A DNA stretch of 64,000 nt, taken from Methylobacterium frigidaeris. Lineage in GTDB: Bacteria; Pseudomonadota; Alphaproteobacteria; Rhizobiales; Beijerinckiaceae. A program made the position numbers and the translations under genes. The stretch is from positions 1 to 64,000 of the forward strand of contig NZ_BPQJ01000025.1 in NCBI RefSeq assembly GCF_022179185.1, read 5' to 3'. Below, piece by piece: positions 1 through 9,069 of the stretch (its first letter is position 1; each line of letters opens with the position of its first letter). The notes under the pieces were generated by a model. It was not told the origin of the DNA. It worked only from the letters and a program-made list of their open reading frames with translations, and made no database searches.

Positions 1-119
1 GCCCGGCGAGCACAGAAAACGACTTCTTCTACTTCCGCCGGCCGCATCTCGGCGCAACGGCCTGGGGCGTTCTCGCCGCTACGGGCTGGAACCCCTTCAC
101 CGGGCGCAAGCCGGAGTAA
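1..119 (+). CDS. C-terminal end of an unrecognised protein (partial)
   Basis: An open frame (codons starting at base 3) enters from the left edge and stops with TAA at 117-119, giving about 38 residues that end NPFTGRKPE. The piece is aromatic and glycine-rich (FFYFRRPHLGATAW). It lies only 8 bases before the glycosyltransferase start, so the two are probably one operon. Such aromatic tails occur in some glycan-active enzymes, but the fragment is too short to assign. Confidence 0.5.
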   Translation, partial: PASTENDFFYFRRPHLGATAWGVLAATGWNPFTGRKPE

Positions 120-127
120 CCCCCACG

Positions 128-2098
128 ATGTTTGAAGCACCCCAGGACGTCTCGGCGATCCTCGTCACCGATCTCGGCATCCTTATCGGCCTCCTCGTCA
201 TGGCGGGGCTGCTCGACCGGGCGAGCGCGGCCGCCCGCACCCTGTTCGGCGGGACCCTCGCGGTCTTCATCCTCTGCTACACGGCCTGGCGCTGGCACGA
301 CACGCTGCCGCGTTTCGAGCTCAGCCCGGAGCGGATCTGGCCCTACGTCTTCTTCCTCTTCGAGACGATCGCCATCGTCTACACGCTGATGTCCACGGTC
401 ATCCTGCTCCGGTTCAAAGACCGGTCGCAGGAGGCCGACCGGGAGGAGGCACGCCACAGCGCGAACGGCGACTGGCCGGCCGTAGACATCTTCATTTGCA
501 CCTACAACGAACCCCAGGAGGTGGTTGAGAAATCGATCATCCCGGCCCTGGCGGTAGACTACCCCAACGCGACCGTCTGGGTCTGCGACGATACCCGCCG
601 AGACTGGCTGCGGGCCTACTGCGACGAAGTCGGCGCCCGCTACATCACGCGGCCCGACAACAAGGGTGCCAAGGCCGGCAACCTCAACAACGCGCTGGCC
701 CTGACGGCACGGCACACGAACGCGCCGATCATCCTCGTCCTCGACGCGGATTTCGCCGTGGCGCCCAACATCCTGCGGCGCACCGTCGGCCTGTTCCACG
801 ACGAGCGGGCGGCCGTGGTGCAGACACCCCAATTCTTCTTCAACGCCGACCCGATTCAGCACAACCTCATGGCGGCAGAATCTTGGGTCGACGACCAGCG
901 CATCTTCTTCGACGTGTTCCAGCCGGCCAAGGATGCCTGGGGCTGCGCGTTCTGCGTCGGCACATCGTTCCTCGTCCGGCGTGACCGGGTCACCGAGATG
1001 GGCGGCTTCCCGCACGACGCCATCTGCGAGGACATCAACCTCACCTACTCGCTCATGCGCCACGGCTACCAGACGCACTGGCTCAACGAGCGCCTCAGCG
1101 CCGGCCTCTCGGCCGAGGGACTGCCGGAATACATCACCCAACGCACCCGCTGGTGCCTCGGCACGATGCAGGTGGCGCTGCTCAAGGATGGGCCGTTCCG
1201 CTCCCCGCACTACACCCTGATGCAGCGCATGCACTACCTGCACGGGGTCATGAACTGGCTGTGCAAGCCCTTCATCGTGCTGATGCTGATCGCACCGTCG
1301 ATCTATTGGTTCTTCGGCATGCCGGCCTTCCACGCCGATTACCTATCGTTCCTGCGCTACGGCGTGCCGGCGCTCCTGGCGCTGTGGATTTACAGCGGCT
1401 GGGTGTCGGGCAAGCGGACCTTGCCGCTGTTCATGGAGGTGACACACATTATGACAGCGCTGCCGATCACCCTCACGCTGGCCTCGGCAGCCGTCCGGCC
1501 CTTCGGTCGACCCTTCAAGGTCACGGACAAGGGCGGCGACCGCTCGATCTCCACCGTGCGCTGGCGGATGGCGGCCGGCTTCGGCGGCATCGCCCTCCTG
1601 TCGGCTGCAGCGATCCTGTGGTCGTTCGTGTCGCCCGAAGCCGCGACAGAGATTTCGCCGCTCGACTACTTCAACCTAGTCTGGGCCGGGATCGCGATGC
1701 TGCTCACCTTCGTGGCCTTCCTGGTGTGTTTCGAGCGTCCCCGCGGCGCCGAGATGTTCCACGTCGAGGAGCCCACCCGCGTGCGCTCCGCCGGTATCGC
1801 TTACAACGCCATGCTGGCGCGCCTCGGCATGCAGACCGCTCTACTACGAGTCGATGCGGATCAAACCGGCTCGGTCGGAGATTCGATCGACGTTCTGATC
1901 GAGGGTATCGGCTGGGTCGCGGCTCGACTCACCGGCGTCAGTGAGGGCGCACAATCGCTCGAGCTCGCGCCGGACCGGCTGCAGCGGCACTCCTTGATCC
2001 TTCGCTTGTTCACTCAGGCGGCGGACCCGATCGCCCGCACTGCCAACCTCCAGGTGGCGCTGCGCGGCCTCGCGGCACGATGTTTTCGGGCGGCTTGA
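128..2098 (+). CDS. Cellulose-synthase-like family 2 glycosyltransferase (BcsA-like)
   Basis: Membrane processive beta-glycosyltransferase of 656 residues. N-terminal membrane segments (about residues 12-55 and 70-95) precede a GT2 catalytic domain with CTYNEP (124-129), the substrate-binding DD (154-155), DAD (206-208), a CED in the place of the TED motif (300-302) and QRTRW (338-342). Several more membrane segments follow, then a C-terminal domain where a PilZ domain sits in BcsA. The PilZ c-di-GMP motifs (RxxxR, D/NxSxxG) are not recognisable there. It is shorter than typical BcsA (700-900 residues), and no bcsB or bcsC is adjacent. The polymer could be cellulose or another beta-glucan or mannan. 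Confidence 0.85.
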   Translation: MFEAPQDVSAILVTDLGILIGLLVMAGLLDRASAAARTLFGGTLAVFILCYTAWRWHDTLPRFELSPERIWPYVFFLFETIAIVYTLMSTVILLRFKDRSQEADREEARHSANGDWPAVDIFICTYNEPQEVVEKSIIPALAVDYPNATVWVCDDTRRDWLRAYCDEVGARYITRPDNKGAKAGNLNNALALTARHTNAPIILVLDADFAVAPNILRRTVGLFHDERAAVVQTPQFFFNADPIQHNLMAAESWVDDQRIFFDVFQPAKDAWGCAFCVGTSFLVRRDRVTEMGGFPHDAICEDINLTYSLMRHGYQTHWLNERLSAGLSAEGLPEYITQRTRWCLGTMQVALLKDGPFRSPHYTLMQRMHYLHGVMNWLCKPFIVLMLIAPSIYWFFGMPAFHADYLSFLRYGVPALLALWIYSGWVSGKRTLPLFMEVTHIMTALPITLTLASAAVRPFGRPFKVTDKGGDRSISTVRWRMAAGFGGIALLSAAAILWSFVSPEAATEISPLDYFNLVWAGIAMLLTFVAFLVCFERPRGAEMFHVEEPTRVRSAGIAYNAMLARLGMQTALLRVDADQTGSVGDSIDVLIEGIGWVAARLTGVSEGAQSLELAPDRLQRHSLILRLFTQAADPIARTANLQVALRGLAARCFRAA

Positions 2099-2524
2099 CG
2101 CTCTATTGCATGCGATCGTGCCCGAACGAGACGCGCCAGACTTTGAGCGCACCCTGCGACACGTCCTTCCAGCTTCGGGTCAAAACCGCTCTCATGACGC
2201 GACAGGTTAGATCTCGAACACGAACTCGGGTCAGGAATGAGCGAAGTCCTAGGAAATCTGACCCTCCTCGTGAGGGATGTCATCTGTGCTCATGACAACC
2301 CAGGCCCGGTCCTTGGCGGTGCCGTCCTTGGCGTGTCTGAAGCGCTCGGGATCGCGAGCCTTCCTCGTCGTTCGTTGACCTGGAAGCTCAGGTCACGGTG
2401 CTCTGGATGAAACCGCAATTCTGACCTGCCGTTTCGCTTGCAAGTGCGGCCAGGGCTCCATTTCCGATCCGAATTGATCAGCGCTCACATGCCATCCTTC
2501 GTTGTCCAGAAGCCTACAGCCCAC
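2099..2524. other. Gene-poor stretch with a possible coding remnant
   Basis: No convincing complete gene. On the minus strand a short frame ending at 2249 reads DPERFRHAKDGTAKDRAW and then VVMSTDD, with codon use like a real gene, but it has no clear start and is about 50 residues at most. It may be the tail of a decayed gene. Confidence 0.25.
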
Positions 2525-2767
2525 TCAGAGATGCAAAATCGGGAGCGACTTCATGCTGCCGTGCTGACTCAAGTCGAGCTGATGCTCGATAACTTCCTCT
2601 GCGGTAAGTTCTCGCATCACGGTCGCGCTTGCACCCGGGCCAGCGGCCTCAGAGGCGAGGAGCTCGGCGTCCATCTCATCATGGGCGACCACTAGCACGG
2701 GCGCGATCTTAGGTTCCGATACGTGGTCTTGCGCGACAGTGACTTGCACTCCGAATGCCTTGTTCAT
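2525..2767 (-). CDS. Small hypothetical protein (80 residues)
   Basis: Begins MNKAFGVQVTV and ends SLPILHL. The start is supported by an AAAGG sequence about 9 bases upstream, and the codon choice is in keeping with the neighbours. It is acidic, with no membrane segment or recognised motif. The minus-strand assignment is preferred over the overlapping plus frame because of the ribosome-binding site. Function unknown. Confidence 0.42.
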   Translation of the reverse strand: MNKAFGVQVTVAQDHVSEPKIAPVLVVAHDEMDAELLASEAAGPGASATVMRELTAEEVIEHQLDLSQHGSMKSLPILHL

Positions 2768-2996
2768 GTGGCTACGCCTTTAACCCAATCGGAGGCGACG
2801 CCCCCGCGGACTGCCGTGATCCGTGTCCGGCTCATGCCCTATGCGCACCGGAAGTTCCCCACCCTCCCCTAGGCGCAACGGAATCGCGTCCGATGCGCGA
2901 GGGACATTCCAGCCTCTCGCGACGCACAACGGTGATTGTGCACCGCGGAACCTGCTGCGCGACCCGAGCTTGCCCCTTGGCTGCCATGGAGGTCCG

Positions 2997-4124
2997 ATGC
3001 CCGCCGTGAACACGCTGATGACCGATGCGCTCCGTTGGCTCTCATGGGTGCCGTGGTGGGCGCAGAGCCTGATCCTTATCGCCGCCTGCTGCGCTGTCGT
3101 GCTGCCGCTGCACCGCTTCGCCTCCCAGGTCCTAAAGCGCGCCGTGGCGAACCGGAGCCTGTTCTGGCGCTCCCTGGTCGCGCGCACCCACGGCCCGACC
3201 CGCCTCGCGCTGCTCATCGTCGCCCTCTCAACCGCCTCGGCCACGGCCCCGGTGTCCTGGGAGGTGCGGATCGCCGTCAACCAGATCCTCCTCGTCGCCT
3301 TCGTGGCGCTGATCGGCTGGGCCTGCGCCGTCGCGCTCCACATCGCGACCGTAATCTACCTGCGCCGGTTCAAGCTCGACGCCGAGGACAACCTTCTCGC
3401 CCGCAAGCACTTCACGCAGATGCGTCTGCTCGAGCGCGCCGGCATCACCCTCGTGGCGCTGGTCACCGTCTCGATCGCCCTGATGACCTTCGAGCCGGTT
3501 CGGCAATATGGTGTGAGCTTGCTAGCCTCCGCCGGCGCGGCAGGCCTGATTCTCGGCTTGGCGATGCAGCCGGTCCTCTCGAACCTGGTGGCGGGCATCC
3601 AGATCGCGATCACGCAGCCGATCCGGATCGAGGATGCCGTCATCGTCGAGAACGAGTGGGGATGGGTCGAGGAGATCAACTCGACCTACGTCGTGGTGCG
3701 GCTGTGGGATTGGCGACGCCTGATCCTGCCGCTCACCTACTTCATCCAGAAGCCGTTCCAGAACTGGACCCGTGACGGTGCGTCCCTGATCGGCAGCGTG
3801 TTCCTCTTCGTCGACCACACGGCGCCGATCGACGCGATGCGCCAGAAGCTCAGCGAGATCGCTGCGCAGTCGCCCCTGTGGGACCGCAACGTCGTCAACC
3901 TGCAGGTCTCCGACGCGAAGGAGAATGTGATCGAGATCCGCATGCTGGTCAGCGCCCGGAACGCTCCGCAAGCCTGGGATCTGCGCTGCGAGGTGCGCGA
4001 GAAGATAATCACCTTCCTGCAGACCGAGCATCCGGGCGCCTTGCCGCGGCACCGCACGGAGTGGGTCCAGCCAGGCGCAGTGCAGCCGGCGACGGATAGG
4101 CTCGGTCGTCGGCAGGCCGCCTGA
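2997..4124 (+). CDS. MscS-family mechanosensitive ion channel
   Basis: A 375-residue inner-membrane channel that opens under membrane tension and releases solutes during osmotic downshock. The ATG at 2997 is chosen because GGAGG lies 5 bases upstream; a longer frame from 2823 would add a non-membrane N-terminus. Membrane helices occur at about residues 20-40, 65-85, 95-115 and 140-165. They are followed by the glycine/alanine-rich pore helix (SAGAAGLILGLAMQPVLSN) and the MscS beta domain (QPIRIEDAVIVENEWGWVEEI, YVVVRLWD, LPLTYF). Single gene with no obvious operon partner. Confidence 0.9.
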   Translation: MPAVNTLMTDALRWLSWVPWWAQSLILIAACCAVVLPLHRFASQVLKRAVANRSLFWRSLVARTHGPTRLALLIVALSTASATAPVSWEVRIAVNQILLVAFVALIGWACAVALHIATVIYLRRFKLDAEDNLLARKHFTQMRLLERAGITLVALVTVSIALMTFEPVRQYGVSLLASAGAAGLILGLAMQPVLSNLVAGIQIAITQPIRIEDAVIVENEWGWVEEINSTYVVVRLWDWRRLILPLTYFIQKPFQNWTRDGASLIGSVFLFVDHTAPIDAMRQKLSEIAAQSPLWDRNVVNLQVSDAKENVIEIRMLVSARNAPQAWDLRCEVREKIITFLQTEHPGALPRHRTEWVQPGAVQPATDRLGRRQAA

Positions 4125-4143
4125 TCGGCGAAGAGGCGATCAG
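4121..4143 (+). terminator. Possible terminator hairpin after the channel gene
   Basis: CTGATCG at 4121-4127 pairs with CGATCAG at 4137-4143 around a 9-base loop, overlapping the stop codon of the channel gene. There is no clear T run, so termination is only suggested. Confidence 0.3.
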
Positions 4144-4707
4144 CGCCTGTGACCGCTCGTGCAAAATACGATTGTCGACTTCGTCGAACTCCGGCTTAAC
4201 GTCCTACACCCATGACATGGGCTCAATCGGCTTGGGACAACGGTAGGACAAGCACGAAGTCGATGTCCCCTCTACGTCCGCTCGGCGGCAATACGAACTA
4301 TCTCCGCTCGCGCCCGATGTCCCCTCGATGTCCCATGAATGTCACCTGCTTGTCCCGCTTCGACCTAGTAAAACGCCAATGCGAACTGATTTTGGGTTTT
4401 TGTCCTCTTATATAGCAGGGAGCCTAACTTCTCGCGCTGAGTGCAGAACACGTTGAGATAGCTGGACGAGAGAGATAAAAACTACCTTAGGAGCCCGGCT
4501 TACATTGCTCTCACGCACCCGGCATCCGCGTCCTTGTCGAACCAGATGTGGGTGCATCGGAACTTGGGCCGTGATGAGCTGCCAACGCATCTTCTTCGAT
4601 CTGCACCCCGGTTGATCCGGTGAGGTTTAGAATTAGCTGTCCGATGCAACGACAGCCAACCGCCCCAGCGTTGGCTGCTAGGGGCTGCAGCCTGACTGCC
4701 GAAGATT
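4125..4707. other. Intergenic region, no gene seen
   Basis: About 580 bases without a convincing reading frame. The octamer GATGTCCC occurs three times between about 4261 and 4332, the last two almost adjacent. GC content falls towards the right, where the next gene is clearly AT-richer. Confidence 0.4.
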
Positions 4708-5442
4708 TCAGGTGAGGGGGTGCATCTCTAGCACTGAAACGTGATGCGGCAAGGCAACGATCTCGTGCTCATTGCGGCCCTCTAAATATGTGCACACGTC
4801 GGCTTTGTTGACTTGTGCACGGACTAGAATCGGTCCGTCAGGCCCGCTCCAGCGGCGTGCGAACCATTCAGCCTTCTTGCGGCTTAGAGTCCAGCTCATA
4901 CCCCGCACTGCGTCGAAATTAGATACTCCACGCCACACCTTAATTGCATTAGGCAAGCGCCGCAGAGTGCTCCGCTCCACAGGAGTCATAGCAGTCCATT
5001 TCTGCGAACAAGCATGTGACCAAATCTGATGCCAAGTATCAGCTTGCCCATAGACGTTCTCGGAATCTGCCCAGACTTCACGCACAAGCTCCCATAGCGC
5101 TGCCAAATCATATTCGTTAAACCTGATGCATTCTATCAAAGCCTCGGTTCGATAGAATCTCTCGTGAAGAAACACATATGTAAACCAACCTCGCTCATTT
5201 ATGGCACTTTGTTTTTGCTCTTTTTTCTGTCTTAGAGCCGCATTAACCAACTGAATCATATTGGCAAACTCAAAGTCGGGTGGCAATTTTGCATTCAGAG
5301 AGGGCATACAGACAAGTGGGTGCCGTAGCGAAGGGCCGATGACCGGGTTAGTGTAGAGGAATGGCCGGAGTTCTGGATCAAGTTCCGAAAAATCTTCCTG
5401 ATCGATCACGTGTTGTCCCTTGCACTTGTTAGACTCCCTCAA
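4708..5442 (-). CDS. Unknown protein with an ADP-ribosyltransferase-like signature
   Basis: 244 residues, AT-richer than its surroundings. The C-terminal third carries the three landmarks of R-S-E ADP-ribosyltransferases in the right order and spacing: an arginine after a hydrophobic strand (VWRG, R171), an STS-like block followed by an aromatic helix (SWTLS 183-187, then AEWFA), and an ExE pair (NEHEIVALP, E225 and E227). The N-terminal two thirds are helical and unrecognised. In the known family these residues bind NAD and transfer ADP-ribose. Here the role is inferred from motif pattern only. The gene stands alone near an integrase, with AT-rich flanks, so it is probably acquired cargo, perhaps a toxin or defence effector. 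Starts at MRESN; a later start is possible. Confidence 0.6.
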   Translation of the reverse strand: MRESNKCKGQHVIDQEDFSELDPELRPFLYTNPVIGPSLRHPLVCMPSLNAKLPPDFEFANMIQLVNAALRQKKEQKQSAINERGWFTYVFLHERFYRTEALIECIRFNEYDLAALWELVREVWADSENVYGQADTWHQIWSHACSQKWTAMTPVERSTLRRLPNAIKVWRGVSNFDAVRGMSWTLSRKKAEWFARRWSGPDGPILVRAQVNKADVCTYLEGRNEHEIVALPHHVSVLEMHPLT

Positions 5443-6155
5443 GATAGCCTAAACCTAGGAGAGTCACACGGTATCTTCGGCAGATTGTTTTTTGGTGTTT
5501 TTTAACGTGCTATATCCTACCGGTCGGCTCGTGCGTAACCCGCCTCACGCAGCTTTTAAGGCGAAAGTGGGAGGCAGGCACAGACCGGCACGCAAATTTC
5601 ATTCAATAGTATCCTCGCCAGCCCCATCAAAATAAGTAACTTGATAGATTTTCATCACATAAATCCAGATTGTGTTTAGATCTTCGCGCATTCTTGATAC
5701 GCACTTAGCCCCAACCTGAAACTGCCAACGCGAGCCTCAGCTGCCAGCCGGCGCAGATCTATACGGATGTTGCGGCAAAGTCAAAAAATTTTATAAGAAT
5801 TTTTTAGTAAGTCAGTGCTGACTTATCAAGGAAGTAAATGGCTTTTTATTCTTAAGCTACATCGTTATTACAAGTTATATTTAGGTAAATACTTGAGAAA
5901 ATGCCATGAATATATCTTTTGTATCAAAAAATCGATATTGAACAAGGTGCACATGTCCCTGGCGCATTGTCTTATGCATCTGCTGACGCGTTTTGTTGGT
6001 CAGCCTGTGCGGAGGGTTCCGCCCAAGCGCGCCGGAGCTCAAGAGAGTTGATGAGCTGGCCACAAGGATAACCACAACGAGCCTAGAACCCCTTGCAGGC
6101 CCTTCGTTGGCATCCTTCGATGCGGTGCTCACGCACGAGGGACATCAGGAATACT
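5443..6155. other. AT-rich intergenic region upstream of integrase
   Basis: About 710 bases with short AT-rich frames only. A perfect 8-bp inverted repeat, TAAGTCAG-TG-CTGACTTA, sits at 5808-5825 beside a run of A and T that can also fold. No convincing gene. It may hold promoters for the flanking genes or old mobile-element ends. Confidence 0.4.
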
Positions 6156-7139
6156 ATGGCGACGATCAGAAAGCTTCGGGGGCGATGGCAAGCCTCCGTC
6201 AGGCGCAAGGGCATGCAGCCACGCTCGAAGAGCTTCGACTCGAAATCAGAGGCAGAGCGCTGGGCGCGCACCCTCGAAGCCGAGCTCGACCGATCCGGTG
6301 CCCTCCCTGATACACGCCCGGCCGAGAGAACGACCCTCGCTCAGATCCTCGAGCGCTATCGCGACGAGATCTCGCCTACGAAGCGCAGCCACGTCACCGA
6401 GGTCGCGCGCATCAACGGGATCCTTCGGCGACCGATCTGCCACCGGACCTTGACCTTACTCTCAACCGCTGACGTCGCCGCGTATCGCGATGAGCGCCTT
6501 AAGATCGTGGCGCCCGCGACCGTCATCCGGGAGATGAACACGATCTCGCACGCGATCGACACGGCGCGTCGCGAGTGGAACATCCACCTCGCCCAGAACC
6601 CCTGCAAGCTCGTCCGGCGTCCTGTCCCTCCTCGGGGCCGCACACGGCGTCTGGAGGGCAATGAGGAGCAGATCCTGCTCGCGGCAGCTGATGCCGGTCG
6701 CACGCCCTACCTGCGTCCGCTGATCGTGCTCGCCATCGAGACCGGGATGCGACGCGGCGAGATCCTGTCGCTGCGCTGGGAGCACATCGACCTCGAGCAG
6801 CGGGTCGCGCACTTGCCGATGACGAAGAACGGCAACAGCCGCGACGTGCCGTTGTCGACCCGTGCCGTGGAGACGCTCAGAGCGCTCAGGACGGGCGAGA
6901 GCGAGACCGTGTTCTCCCTGGCCCCGAATACGGTGCGGCTTGCCTGGGACCGCCTGACGCGCCGTGTGGGGCTCAAGGATCTGCACCTGCACGACCTACG
7001 GCACGAGGCGGTGTCGCGGCTGTTCGAGAAGGGCTTCAACGTCGCCGAGGTCGCAACGATCTCCGGGCACCGGGAGCTTCGCATGCTCCAGCGCTACACC
7101 CACCTGCGGGCCGCGGATCTCGCGAGCCGGCTGGGATAA
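6156..7139 (+). CDS. Tyrosine recombinase / site-specific integrase
   Basis: A 327-residue integrase. The ATG at 6156 has AGGA 6 bases upstream. The N-terminus is an arm-type DNA-binding domain (TIRKLRGRWQASVRRKG) with a KSEAERWA helix, followed by a core-binding domain (about 60-150) and a complete catalytic domain: R199 (TGMRRGE), K224 (MTKNG), H279/R282 (HDLRH), H305 (SGHRE) and Y314 (RYTH). All active-site residues are present, so the enzyme should be functional. It has no obvious att pair that I can place, unlike the truncated integrase of the tRNA-Arg element. A nearby island (about 4.4-12.2 kb) is its likely context. Confidence 0.93.
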   Translation: MATIRKLRGRWQASVRRKGMQPRSKSFDSKSEAERWARTLEAELDRSGALPDTRPAERTTLAQILERYRDEISPTKRSHVTEVARINGILRRPICHRTLTLLSTADVAAYRDERLKIVAPATVIREMNTISHAIDTARREWNIHLAQNPCKLVRRPVPPRGRTRRLEGNEEQILLAAADAGRTPYLRPLIVLAIETGMRRGEILSLRWEHIDLEQRVAHLPMTKNGNSRDVPLSTRAVETLRALRTGESETVFSLAPNTVRLAWDRLTRRVGLKDLHLHDLRHEAVSRLFEKGFNVAEVATISGHRELRMLQRYTHLRAADLASRLG

Positions 7140-7365
7140 GAAGACGACGCGGAAGGTCGACAAGTCAGGGACTGCTGCCTTCGGGTGTCGGCTCTTCCAG
7201 GGCGCCCCCCAGAGCCGGAACATTTCAGCGTCGAGCACGAAGCATCGACACCCGGTGCATCCCGAGCCGGAGCCTCTCGACCTCCGCACCGTCATTCACT
7301 CCCGGGGTAGCCAAGTTCGACACCATCGTCCCGAACCGGAGATCTACATCCCACGTCCCGCAACG

Positions 7366-7430
7366 ATGTAACGCTCTCCATAAATATAAATACCCTTTGA
7401 AGATCTACATGCTTATGGAGCGCGTTACAT
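7366..7430. repeat. 18-bp inverted repeat downstream of the integrase
   Basis: Arms 7366-7383 and 7413-7430 match at 17 of 18 positions when one is reverse-complemented (ATGTAACG... against ...CGTTACAT) around a 29-base AT-rich loop. The decamer AGATCTACAT also occurs twice, just before the left arm (about 7340) and in the loop (about 7400). The rest of 7140-7558 has no gene. Could be an attachment or recombination site, an operator, or a transcript hairpin. Confidence 0.6.
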
Positions 7431-7558
7431 CCCGCTCTCAGGCACCCTCCGGAGTTCCCGAACGGGTGCCTCAAGTGCCAACACATGGGGAGGACCCGAA
7501 ACCAGGCGCGGCCTTACGCTGCCACTTCGGTGTCGTCACGCTCCTCTAAGCCTCCGGC

Positions 7559-8539
7559 TCATGCAAGACGCCTCCTCTCGCGCAGCCGCCGCACGCGTTC
7601 CCTACCCAGCTCCCGAACGTGTGCACGACGAGGGTCAACTGAGCCATGCCGCGCTACGACATCGGCGAGCGTGCGCTCAGACGCCTTCTGGCACTGCGAG
7701 GCAAGTGGGCACCGGCAGCATGGCTCCGCGTTCGTGTCCAAGGGCGCCGGGAGACCGAAACACGCCGGAACGAGCTGGGCATCGGGCACGAGGTCGACGC
7801 GAGCGGTCGTCACGAAACTCGCCCGCTCACGTGCCATGGTGACGTGCTCCTCGCCGAAGATCTCCTCGGCGATATGGACAGGCAGCACGCGAAGCGCGTC
7901 GATGGCGCCGCCGAGGGCGAGGATTGCATTCGACCTCTTCCGGACCGTCTGAGCAACGTGCTGCTGGTGTGCGATCTGGTCTGGCAGCGCGCAGAAATTC
8001 TCCAGGCGATAGTGCGGGAGCTCGGACAACCAAACACGCCCGGTCATCTCCTCATCGTGCCTCTTCTGCACTGCCCGAATACAGTCCTCCGAGCGCATGT
8101 GGCCCGGACGCAAAAGACGCTTCTGCTTCGCCCGCCGCAGCGCCGTCTCCATGCTGACCATGCAGTAGATGAAGTAGTCGACGCCGAGCCAGTCGGCATG
8201 TGCCCGTGCGTTCCAGAATTCGGTAAACTCCTTGCGGTCATGCCAGAGACCGCCAGACGCGATAGCGCGCTTCTTGTCTGCGGTCTCGGCGTCGAAGCTC
8301 TGCCTCCAATGCACACGATAGGCGCGCTGATAATCCTCAACGAACTTGAGGGTGGCCTCGATCGGAGAGAGGAAGCGGTAGTCGAACCACTTGGTCTTTG
8401 CCAGCTTGCGCTCGTCCTGCCAGCGCTCTGGGTTCAGATACGCTGCCGCCTTGACGACGAGCTGAGCGCGCTCTTCTAAAACGATCGGATCGAGGATGCC
8501 GATAACGCGCGCGGGGTTGCATTCAGATGAGGAGGTCAT
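7559..8539 (-). CDS. Hypothetical protein with C-terminal cysteine cluster
   Basis: 326 residues, not recognised. The N-terminal half is helical and aromatic-rich (WQDERKLAKTKWFDYRFLSP, YQRAYRVHWRQ). The C-terminal part has four close cysteines (C274, C275, C277, C283 in PCCRCPLASQC) that could bind zinc or an iron-sulfur cluster. The tail after that is strongly basic (RERVRRLRERRR), as in nucleic-acid-binding proteins. It lies convergent to the integrase across the 7366-7430 inverted repeat, so it may belong to the same island. GC content is like the chromosome. Confidence 0.65.
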   Translation of the reverse strand: MTSSSECNPARVIGILDPIVLEERAQLVVKAAAYLNPERWQDERKLAKTKWFDYRFLSPIEATLKFVEDYQRAYRVHWRQSFDAETADKKRAIASGGLWHDRKEFTEFWNARAHADWLGVDYFIYCMVSMETALRRAKQKRLLRPGHMRSEDCIRAVQKRHDEEMTGRVWLSELPHYRLENFCALPDQIAHQQHVAQTVRKRSNAILALGGAIDALRVLPVHIAEEIFGEEHVTMARERASFVTTARVDLVPDAQLVPACFGLPAPLDTNAEPCCRCPLASQCQKASERTLADVVARHGSVDPRRAHVRELGRERVRRLRERRRLA

Positions 8540-9069
8540 CTGTGGGGTCCTTCCAGGTCTGAGTTCGGGTTCGCAGCGCTGTCGTGATCGTTATAGCGGT
8601 CGGCAGTCGGCGCTTCTCACGAGAGGCGCAGATTCTCGATCCCAAAACGCCAAGCTGTTAGGAGGCCCGCTGGCAGGGGCTCTTCGCGACCCCTACTCAC
8701 CCAGCCCTCAATGAGACCAAGCCGCTCAGCGACGCTCCTGAGCGATCCTGGTGCCGTGCGATGTGGAAGTCCTAGGTCGGATCGAGACGCGCGTGGGCTG
8801 TGCCTTATGTGCTCACCGCCCTCCCGGCTGCATCCTTGGCGACATGGTGTCCTTAGCGATCCAGATACCCCGGGGACGCACTCGCGCCTCTCCCACTGGG
8901 AGACTCACCGGCGGGCACCGTTCGCGGCAGCTAGGTGTGTAGCACCCGATCCCCCGGAACCGCTCAGCGACGCTCCTAGCGCATCCTGGGCATGCTCCAG
9001 ATCTTGACCGAGCAGGGCTGGCGTTCGGGGCCGTGATCGGCGATGCCATGGACGATCAGGAGCACACCC
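8540..9069. other. Intergenic region with a 30-bp direct repeat
   Basis: About 530 bases without a supported gene. Two near-identical 30-base copies occur at 8722-8751 and 8960-8989, both starting CCGCTCAGCGACGCTCCT and differing only in the AGCG/GCGA stretch that follows. The 238-base spacing and lack of coding signal suggest a small duplicated non-coding element. Confidence 0.5.

Noticed and set aside
4261..4332. Three GATGTCCC copies as plasmid iterons
   Set aside because: Only three short, unevenly spaced copies and no replication gene nearby; chance cannot be excluded.
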